Source: JBBDWK01 sp040902885
Lineage (GTDB): Bacteria; Acidobacteriota; Terriglobia; Bryobacterales; Bryobacteraceae
Direction: 5' to 3'
DNA length: 7,010 nucleotides
Assembly: GCA_040902885.1 (NCBI GenBank)
Contig: JBBDWK010000017.1
Coordinates: 1 to 7,010, forward strand
The position numbers were made by a program, and so were the translations under genes. Below, one piece after another: positions 1 through 5,077 of this stretch. The notes beneath the pieces were generated by a model. It was not told the DNA's origin and did not search any database. It saw only the letters and a program-made list of their open reading frames with translations. Position 1 is the first letter of the stretch. Every line of letters begins with the position of its first letter.

Positions 1-2
1 GA

Positions 3-620
3 GGGAGTCTCGTGAAACGTATCCGTCGTCTGCTATATCCAAAAGGGCCGAATCGGGCTTGGCCGCCGTTGTTCGGCAGCGTGGTCCTCATAGTAATCGC
101 CGCGGTTGCTCTGGCCGCATGGCAATCGGAGCCGCCTCAGCAAAGCTTCGTCGCTGCGCAGCAGCAGACGGATCGCGCCGAAACATCTCCGTATGTCAAA
201 TGGCTGAATGAGGACGTCGCCTATATCATCACCGATGAAGAGCGGGCAGCGTTCCAGAAACTGATGACCAAGGAACAACGGGAGAAGTTCATCGAGCAGT
301 TCTGGCTGCGGCGCGATCCGACCCCCGGCACGGGTGAAAACGAGCTCAAAGAGGAACATTACCGCCGGATCGGGTATGCCAATAAGCGCTTTCGGACGTC
401 TGGCAGACCGGGTTGGCAGACCGACCGCGGCCGCATGTACATTCCGTACGGCCCGCCAGACGAGATCGAAAGTCACCCCAGCGGCGGCGGGCAGACGGTC
501 TATCCATTCGAAATATGGAAGTACCGGTACGTGGAGGGCATCGGCAATAACGTGTCTTTCACCTTTGTAGACCGGACACGGACGGGCGACTATCGTCTTG
601 CGCCCGGAAACGCCCGGTGA
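3..620 (+). CDS. C-terminal part of an M56 (BlaR1-type) peptidase fused to a GWxTD domain; 5' end outside the window
   Basis: The reading frame is open to the left edge. A GTG at 12 could be taken as a start, but the in-frame residues before and after it read GSLVKRIRRLLYP. This resembles the conserved end of the M56/BlaR1 metallopeptidase domain (family-typical GGSLLxRIRRLL), so I treat that GTG as an internal valine codon. A hydrophobic segment follows (bases 60-122, Trp to Trp), which would be the last membrane helix. A Gln/Pro-rich linker and a GWxTD domain come next, with the naming motif GWQTD at 411-425 and the family-typical YGPPDE at 447-464. GWxTD domains are abundant in Acidobacteriota and of unknown function. 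BlaR1-type proteins sense envelope signals and use cytoplasmic proteolysis to inactivate a BlaI-type repressor, but the HExxH catalytic site would lie upstream of the window and cannot be checked. The GWxTD part is inferred to lie outside the membrane. The end is short for the family: the frame stops soon after the FVDRTRTGDYRL segment, possibly through a frameshift. Confidence is high for GWxTD and good for the M56 fusion. Confidence 0.82.
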   Translation, partial: GSLVKRIRRLLYPKGPNRAWPPLFGSVVLIVIAAVALAAWQSEPPQQSFVAAQQQTDRAETSPYVKWLNEDVAYIITDEERAAFQKLMTKEQREKFIEQFWLRRDPTPGTGENELKEEHYRRIGYANKRFRTSGRPGWQTDRGRMYIPYGPPDEIESHPSGGGQTVYPFEIWKYRYVEGIGNNVSFTFVDRTRTGDYRLAPGNAR

Positions 621-696
621 CGGCGACTTCGGCTTCGGCTTCCGCCGCCAGGAACCGCTGCCAGACGATCAGGGCCGGTCCTTGCACGTCTCTTGA
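601..696 (+). other. Possible frameshifted C-terminal continuation of the GWxTD gene
   Basis: In the +1 frame relative to the GWxTD gene, codons from 601 stay open to a TGA at 694-696. They are rich in G/C at third positions, like the neighbouring genes. The peptide begins RPETPGDGDFGFGFRRQEP. Losing one base around 603-608 would join DYRLAP smoothly to ETPGDGDF and lengthen the protein by about 25 residues. The hairpin at 702-724 begins just after this alternative stop. It could be a true frameshift, a sequencing error, or chance in GC-rich DNA. Confidence 0.25.
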
Positions 697-701
697 GGAA
701 G

Positions 702-724
702 CGGTCAGGGCCGTTACCCTGCCG
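702..724 (+). terminator. Hairpin between the GWxTD gene and gcvT, weak terminator candidate
   Basis: The arms CGG-T-CAGGG (702-710) and CCCTG-CCG (717-724) pair through 8 base pairs with one bulged T, around the loop CCGTTA. It lies between two transcription units and just upstream of a candidate promoter, where a terminator would be expected. No run of T follows, so it is not a classical intrinsic terminator. Confidence 0.22.
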
Positions 725-748
725 TTGGACGCCGGATTTCACTTCGGT

Positions 749-778
749 TTGACACCCCTCTTCTCAGCCTGTTAGCTT
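749..778 (+). promoter_or_regulatory. Candidate sigma-70 promoter for the gcv operon
   Basis: A perfect -35 hexamer TTGACA lies at 749-754. The best -10 match at a suitable distance is TAGCTT at 773-778 (18-base spacer), which has the key T, A and final T of TATAAT. Transcription would begin near 785, only a few bases before the gcvT ATG at 789. The -10 element is weak, so the call rests mainly on the perfect -35 and the position. Confidence 0.42.
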
Positions 779-788
779 GGTTGTTTCC

Positions 789-1892
789 ATGTCACAACCT
801 GGCCCTCTCCGGGCCACGCCGCTTCATTCCACACACCGTGCGCTGGGCGCGAAGATGGTCGACTTCGGTGGGTGGGATATGCCAGTGCAGTACTCGGGCA
901 TTCTCGACGAGCACCATGCCGTGCGGCGCGCCGCCGGCCTTTTCGACGTCAGCCACATGGGCGAAATCGAGATCCGCGGGCCCGAAGCCCTTCGTCTCGT
1001 TGATTTCGTCGCCACCAACGCCGCTTCCCAGCTCCAGGCAGGGCAGGCGCACTATTCCGGTCTCCTGTACGAGCACGGCGGCTTCGTGGACGACATTCTG
1101 GTCCACAAAGTTAGCGAAAACAACTACTTCCTGTGCGTCAACGCCTCCAATCAGGAGAAAGACTACGAGCACATTCGGGAGCACAACCGCTTTGACGCCG
1201 AGGTCGAACTGGCCAGCGACCGGTACGCCCAGCTTGCCATCCAGGGTCCCCGCGCCATAGACGTTCTACAAAAGCTCACCCCGGTTCCGCTTGCTCCCAT
1301 CCGCTATTACTGGTTCGTGGACGGCCTCGTTTCAGGCGTCCCTGCGCGGATCGCACGCACCGGATACACCGGCGAAGACGGCTTTGAGATCTATATCGCG
1401 CCGGCCGAAGCCGCCCGTCTTTGGAACGAGATTCTGGAAGCGGGCGCGGAATTCGGTATCCGCCCCTGCGGCCTGGGCGCGCGGAACACACTGCGCCTGG
1501 AAGCGAAGATGGCGCTCTATGGCCACGAGATTCACGCCTCCATCTCACCGCTCGAAGCCGATCTGGGCTGGATTGTCAAGATGAAGAAGCCCGAGTTCGT
1601 CGGACGCGAGGCCATTGCCCGGCAGGCCGAGGCTGGGGCAAAGCGGAAGCTGATTGGCTTTGAGATGTGCGGCAGGGGAATCGCGCGCGACGGCTACGAG
1701 GTCCGCATCGATAACGTGGCGGCGGGCTGGGTCACCAGCGGGTCGCCGGCGCCTACATTGAACAAGAATATCGGGCTCTGCTATCTGCCTGCCGATCGGG
1801 CCGTCACCGGGCGTGCCATCCAGATTATGATCCGCAATGTGCCGGTGGATGCCGTCACTGTTCCAACACCCTTTTACAAGCGAGCGAGGTGA
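789..1892 (+). CDS. gcvT: Aminomethyltransferase (glycine cleavage system T protein)
   Basis: This is the T protein of the cytoplasmic glycine cleavage system. It takes the aminomethyl group held on the lipoyl arm of GcvH and transfers its carbon to tetrahydrofolate, giving 5,10-methylene-tetrahydrofolate and ammonia. From the ATG at 789 the product has 367 residues, normal for the family. Family landmarks are intact: MVDFGGWDMPVQY at 23-35, DEHHAVRRAAGLFDVSHMGE at 40-59, the Asp pair 101-102 in GGFVDDILV where the catalytic aspartate lies, ARTGYTGEDGFE in the middle, GLGARNTLRLEA, and the C-terminal barrel domain with GWVTSGSPAPTLNKNIG. An in-frame TTG at 777 is possible, but the ATG fits the family N-terminus better. 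No Shine-Dalgarno sequence precedes either codon, and the candidate promoter ends 10 bases before the ATG, so the mRNA may be leaderless or nearly so. It is the first gene of the operon; the stop is 2 bases before gcvH. Confidence 0.97.
   Translation: MSQPGPLRATPLHSTHRALGAKMVDFGGWDMPVQYSGILDEHHAVRRAAGLFDVSHMGEIEIRGPEALRLVDFVATNAASQLQAGQAHYSGLLYEHGGFVDDILVHKVSENNYFLCVNASNQEKDYEHIREHNRFDAEVELASDRYAQLAIQGPRAIDVLQKLTPVPLAPIRYYWFVDGLVSGVPARIARTGYTGEDGFEIYIAPAEAARLWNEILEAGAEFGIRPCGLGARNTLRLEAKMALYGHEIHASISPLEADLGWIVKMKKPEFVGREAIARQAEAGAKRKLIGFEMCGRGIARDGYEVRIDNVAAGWVTSGSPAPTLNKNIGLCYLPADRAVTGRAIQIMIRNVPVDAVTVPTPFYKRAR
1886..1892 (+). promoter_or_regulatory. Shine-Dalgarno site that selects the gcvH ATG
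   Basis: GAGGTGA, overlapping the end of gcvT, is a seven-base match to the anti-Shine-Dalgarno complement. The GAGG part ends 5 bases before ATG 1895, a normal spacing. The alternative GTG at 1889 falls inside this site, so the ATG is preferred. Confidence 0.7.
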
Positions 1893-1894
1893 AA

Positions 1895-2278
1895 ATGTAT
1901 CCAGAGGATCTCCGTTACACGAAGGAACACGAGTGGGTGCGCATGGAAGGGGATGTGGGCACAGTCGGCATTACGGATCACGCTCAGAAGGAACTGGGCG
2001 ATATTGTATACGTGGAACTGCCGAAGGCCGGCGCGCGGGTCGATCAGGGCAAGCCGCTCGGCTCGGTCGAATCGGTGAAAGCTGTATCCGATATCTACTC
2101 GCCCGTTTCCGGCGAGGTCGTGGAAGTGAACGACAAGCTGTCCTCGGCGCCTGAGAATCTCAACACGGATCCCCACGGAACGGCCTGGCTGGTTAAGATC
2201 CGCCTCAGCGCGCTGGAGGAAGTCCAGAATCTTCTGACCGCCGCGGATTATCAAAAATATGTAGGAGCCGAAGCCTAG
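1895..2278 (+). CDS. gcvH: Glycine cleavage system H protein (lipoyl carrier)
   Basis: This is the small lipoylated shuttle protein of the glycine cleavage complex. It accepts the aminomethyl group from the P protein, presents it to the T protein, and is re-oxidised by the L protein. From ATG 1895 it has 127 residues, the usual length. The N-terminus reads RYTKEHEWV (7-15), the classic opening of the family. The lipoyl lysine is Lys62 (codon AAA 2078-2080) in GSVESVKAVSDIYSP, followed by SPVSGEVVEVN and a C-terminal DPHGTAWLVKI segment, so the single hybrid/barrel-sandwich lipoyl domain is complete. Lipoylation enzymes (LipA/LipB or an LplA-type ligase) are not encoded in the window. The start has a strong Shine-Dalgarno site within the end of gcvT, which suggests coupled translation. 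Its TAG stop directly abuts the TTG start of gcvPA, in the same reading frame. Confidence 0.97.
   Translation: MYPEDLRYTKEHEWVRMEGDVGTVGITDHAQKELGDIVYVELPKAGARVDQGKPLGSVESVKAVSDIYSPVSGEVVEVNDKLSSAPENLNTDPHGTAWLVKIRLSALEEVQNLLTAADYQKYVGAEA
2263..2267 (+). promoter_or_regulatory. Probable ribosome binding site for gcvPA
   Basis: AGGAG lies inside the last codons of gcvH, 11 bases before the TTG at 2279. The spacing is slightly long but usable, and it supports the TTG as a true start despite the rare initiator. Confidence 0.5.
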
Positions 2279-3598
2279 TTGCGATATTTACCGAAGTCCG
2301 ATTCGGAACGCCAGACGATGCTGGCGGCATGCGGCCTGGAGTCGGCCGAACAGCTTTTCGCCCATTTGCCGGAAGAGGTGCGGATCAAACAGGCGCTGAA
2401 TCTTGCGCCGGGCGCTTCCGAGTATGAAATCGTCGAATACTTCCGTGCGCGTGCCGCGGAGAACGCCAACGGGTACGCGAGTTTCCTGGGAGCCGGAGCG
2501 TACTTTCACTACCGTCCGGTGCTGGTGGACACGGTGGTTTCACGCGGCGAGTTTCTTACTTCGTATACGCCGTATCAGGCCGAGATCGCGCAGGGCACGC
2601 TGACGGCCATATTCGAGTTCCAGTCGATGATCTGCCAGTTGACCGGCATGGAAGTGGCCAACGCTTCCATGTACGACGGGTCGACGGCTGTGCCCGAAGC
2701 GGCGATGATGGCGGCGCGCATTACCGGGCGGCGCCGGGTCGCGATCGCCAGGACCGTGCATCCCGAGTACCGCGCGGTGCTCGAGACGTATGCCCGGAAC
2801 CAGGGCATGCCGCTCGAAGAGTTCGGCTACGAAGCCGGCAGCGGGCTCGCCGATCTGGAGGATCTGGAGCGTAAGATGACTCCGGAGACGGCCGCGGTGA
2901 TCGTGCAGTCGCCGAACTTTTTTGGGGCGATCGAGAAGGTCAAAGCGGCGGCCGAGATTGCCCACAGGCACGGCGCGCTGCTGGTGTTCGTCTTCTCGGA
3001 AGCGGTTTCGCTGGGACTTCTGGAGCCTCCGAGGGATGCCGATATCGTCGCGGGCGAATTGCAGTCGTTCGCCATCTCGCCGGCATATGGGGGGCCTTAC
3101 GCGGGCATTATGGCGACGAAGGAGAAATTCATCCGGCAGATGCCGGGCAGGCTGGTGGGCGAGACGAAGGATTCGCGCGGCAACCGCGCTTTCTGCCTCA
3201 CGCTTTCCACCCGGGAACAGCACATCCGGCGCGAGAAGGCGACGTCGAACATCTGCACGAACCAGGCTCTCATTGCGCTGATGGCGACCGTGTTCATGTC
3301 CGTGTACGGCAAGCAGGGATTGCGCGAGCTGGCCGAGCAGAACCTGGCGAAAGCGCACTACCTGGCAGGCAAGCTGAAGCTGCGTTTCTCCGCTCCGTTC
3401 TTCAACGAATTTGTGGTGTCCGCGAACGGCAAGGCGCCGGACGAGATTCTGCGCGGTCTCCTGCGCAAGAAGATCATTGGCGGTCTGGCGCTGGGCAGAT
3501 TCTATCCCGAGCTTGCCGATAGCGTTCTGGTGTGCGCGACCGAGACGTCGCGGCGCGAGGACATGGACACCTTGGCGTCAGGGTTTCAATCCGAATGA
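2279..3598 (+). CDS. gcvPA: Glycine dehydrogenase (decarboxylating) subunit 1, P protein N-terminal half
   Basis: This is subunit 1 of the split P protein. With GcvPB it forms the pyridoxal-phosphate enzyme that decarboxylates glycine and loads the remaining aminomethyl group onto lipoyl-GcvH. It has 439 residues, close to the usual length of about 450. Recognisable family blocks are RYLPKSDSER at the N-terminus, FLGAGAYFHYRP, TSYTPYQAEIAQGTLTAIFE, the MEVANASMYDGSTA block, SPAYGGPYAGI, and the TREQHIRREKATSNICTNQ block. This half has the aminotransferase fold but lacks the PLP-binding lysine, as expected for the subunit. The start is the rare TTG at 2279: it gives the conserved N-terminus M-R-Y-L-P, whereas the first in-frame ATG (2318) would cut it off. 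It begins immediately after the gcvH stop, and its own TGA overlaps the gcvPB start (ATGA). The residues before SPAYGG read GELQSFAI where many homologues have GEGQSLG, a mild divergence. Confidence 0.95.
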   Translation: MRYLPKSDSERQTMLAACGLESAEQLFAHLPEEVRIKQALNLAPGASEYEIVEYFRARAAENANGYASFLGAGAYFHYRPVLVDTVVSRGEFLTSYTPYQAEIAQGTLTAIFEFQSMICQLTGMEVANASMYDGSTAVPEAAMMAARITGRRRVAIARTVHPEYRAVLETYARNQGMPLEEFGYEAGSGLADLEDLERKMTPETAAVIVQSPNFFGAIEKVKAAAEIAHRHGALLVFVFSEAVSLGLLEPPRDADIVAGELQSFAISPAYGGPYAGIMATKEKFIRQMPGRLVGETKDSRGNRAFCLTLSTREQHIRREKATSNICTNQALIALMATVFMSVYGKQGLRELAEQNLAKAHYLAGKLKLRFSAPFFNEFVVSANGKAPDEILRGLLRKKIIGGLALGRFYPELADSVLVCATETSRREDMDTLASGFQSE

Positions 3599-5070
3599 GC
3601 AAGAAAGTCAGACCTCACATTACGCAGAACGAAGCTCTGCTCTTTGAGATGAGCTCGCCCGGCAAGAAGGGCTACCAACTTCCCGCGTTGGACGTGCCCG
3701 CCGTCGATGCGGCCGAGGCGCTGGGCGGCGAAAACGTGCGCGACGGCATCGAAGGCTTCCCGGAGGTCAGCGAGGTGGAGGTGATTCGCCACTTCACACG
3801 GCTTTCCACCTGGAATTATGCAATCGATCTGGGCTTGTACCCGCTCGGCTCGTGCACCATGAAGTACAATCCGCGCGTGAATGAGCTGGTGGCGCGGCTG
3901 GACGGCCTCGCCTGGGCGCACCCCTATCAGCCGGAAGCGCTGTCGCAGGGATCGATGGAAGTGATGGCGCGCCTGGAAGCGGCCCTGGCTGAGATCACGG
4001 GCATGGACGCGGTGACGCTCCAGCCCGCCGCGGGCGCGCACGGTGAGCTGACGGGAATTCTGCTGATCCGGGCGCTGCTCGAAAAGCGCGGCAATCCGCG
4101 CAAGAAGGTGCTGATCCCGGATTCGGCGCACGGTACAAACCCCGCTACCGCGGCCATTGCCGGCTACGCGGTGGAGAACATCCGCTCGAACGAGTGCGGG
4201 ACGGTGGATCTGGAAGCGCTGGCGCGCGCGGCGGATCGGGACGTGGCCGCGCTGATGGTGACCAATCCCAATACGCTGGGCGTGTTCGAAGACAACATCG
4301 TCAAGGTGGCGGACATTATGCATTCGAAGGGCGCGCTCGTATATATGGACGGCGCGAACATGAATGCGCTGGTGGGCATTTCGCGGCCCGGCGATTTCGG
4401 CGTGGACGTGATGCACCTCAACCTGCACAAGACCTTCTCGACGCCCCACGGCGGAGGCGGCCCCGGCGGCGGGCCGGTGGCGGTGAAGAAGGTGCTGGAG
4501 CCGTTCCTGCCGTACCCCAGGCTGAAACGCTCGGGGAAAAAGTGGGCGTACGACTTCAAGCGTCCCAAATCGATCGGCAAAGTGCGCGCGTTTTACGGAA
4601 ACTTCGGCGTGCTGGTTCGCGCGCTGGCCTACATACTGGCGCACGGCGGCGAAGGGCTGCGCAACGCGACCGTGGACGCGGTGCTCAACGCGGTTTACAT
4701 CCGCCGCAAGCTCGAAGCCCACTTCGACCTGCCGTATAAGGCCCCCAACATGCACGAAGTGGTCTTCAGCGACGACCGCCAGGCCAAGCGCGGCGTGCGG
4801 ACCGGCGACATCGCGAAGCGCCTCATCGACTACGGCTTCCATCCTTACACGGTGAGCTTTCCGCTGATCGTTCACGGCGCGCTCATGATTGAGCCGACGG
4901 AGACGGAGAGCCTGCGCGAGCTGGATGCGTTCGTGGACGCGATGATCGCGATTGCGGGCGAGATCGAGAACGACCCGGACTTCGTGCGCAAGGCTCCCTA
5001 CGATACCCGCACCAGCCGCGTGGATGAAGTAACGGCCGCGCGGCGACCGATCGTCCGCTGGGTAGGGTAG
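3595..5070 (+). CDS. gcvPB: Glycine dehydrogenase (decarboxylating) subunit 2, P protein C-terminal half with the PLP site
   Basis: This is subunit 2 of the split P protein and carries the cofactor. From ATG 3595 it has 491 residues, normal for GcvPB. The PLP Schiff-base lysine is Lys279 (codon AAG 4429-4431) in HLNLHKTFSTPHGGGGPGGG, the classic P-protein signature with its glycine-rich stretch right after. Other family blocks are LGSCTMKYNPR (84-94), LQPAAGAHGE, DSAHGTNPATAAIAGY, MVTNPNTLGVFE and MDGANMNALVG, plus a C-terminal IEPTETES segment. An upstream in-frame start at 3532 would add 21 residues that lie within gcvPA and do not resemble the family. ATG 3595 matches the family N-terminus and overlaps the gcvPA stop as ATGA, so translation is probably coupled; only a weak AGGG (3580-3583) precedes it. 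Split P proteins are usual in Gram-positive bacteria, archaea and Acidobacteriota, while most proteobacteria have one fused chain. Confidence 0.97.
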   Translation: MSKKVRPHITQNEALLFEMSSPGKKGYQLPALDVPAVDAAEALGGENVRDGIEGFPEVSEVEVIRHFTRLSTWNYAIDLGLYPLGSCTMKYNPRVNELVARLDGLAWAHPYQPEALSQGSMEVMARLEAALAEITGMDAVTLQPAAGAHGELTGILLIRALLEKRGNPRKKVLIPDSAHGTNPATAAIAGYAVENIRSNECGTVDLEALARAADRDVAALMVTNPNTLGVFEDNIVKVADIMHSKGALVYMDGANMNALVGISRPGDFGVDVMHLNLHKTFSTPHGGGGPGGGPVAVKKVLEPFLPYPRLKRSGKKWAYDFKRPKSIGKVRAFYGNFGVLVRALAYILAHGGEGLRNATVDAVLNAVYIRRKLEAHFDLPYKAPNMHEVVFSDDRQAKRGVRTGDIAKRLIDYGFHPYTVSFPLIVHGALMIEPTETESLRELDAFVDAMIAIAGEIENDPDFVRKAPYDTRTSRVDEVTAARRPIVRWVG

Positions 5071-5072
5071 GA
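5069..5072 (+). promoter_or_regulatory. Probable ribosome binding site for the glycosyltransferase gene
   Basis: AGGA overlaps the gcvPB stop codon and sits 5 bases before the GTG at 5078. It supports that GTG as the start and ties the gene to gcvPB translation. Confidence 0.45.
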
Positions 5073-5077
5073 AGCCC

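Noticed and set aside
1..14. GAGGGAG plus GTG at 12 as a ribosome binding site and start codon
   Set aside because: The frame is open upstream, and the residues across this point (GSLVKRIRRLL) match the interior of an M56 domain, so the gene most likely starts outside the window.
777..788. TTG at 777 as the gcvT start
   Set aside because: It overlaps the candidate -10 element, has no ribosome binding site, and adds four residues not needed by the family; ATG 789 is better.
2540..3358. 272-codon open frame on the minus strand opposite gcvPA
   Set aside because: Antisense shadow of a confident gene; Arg/His-rich low-quality product with no motifs.
3532..3594. Longer gcvPB from an upstream in-frame start at 3532
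   Set aside because: The extra 21 residues overlap gcvPA and do not resemble GcvPB N-termini; ATG 3595 fits the family and the ATGA overlap.
3586..4875. 429-codon open frame on the minus strand opposite gcvPB
   Set aside because: It is a mirror of a high-GC gene with strong third-position bias. The product is rich in His/Arg/Val with no recognisable family, and the + strand gene is certain.
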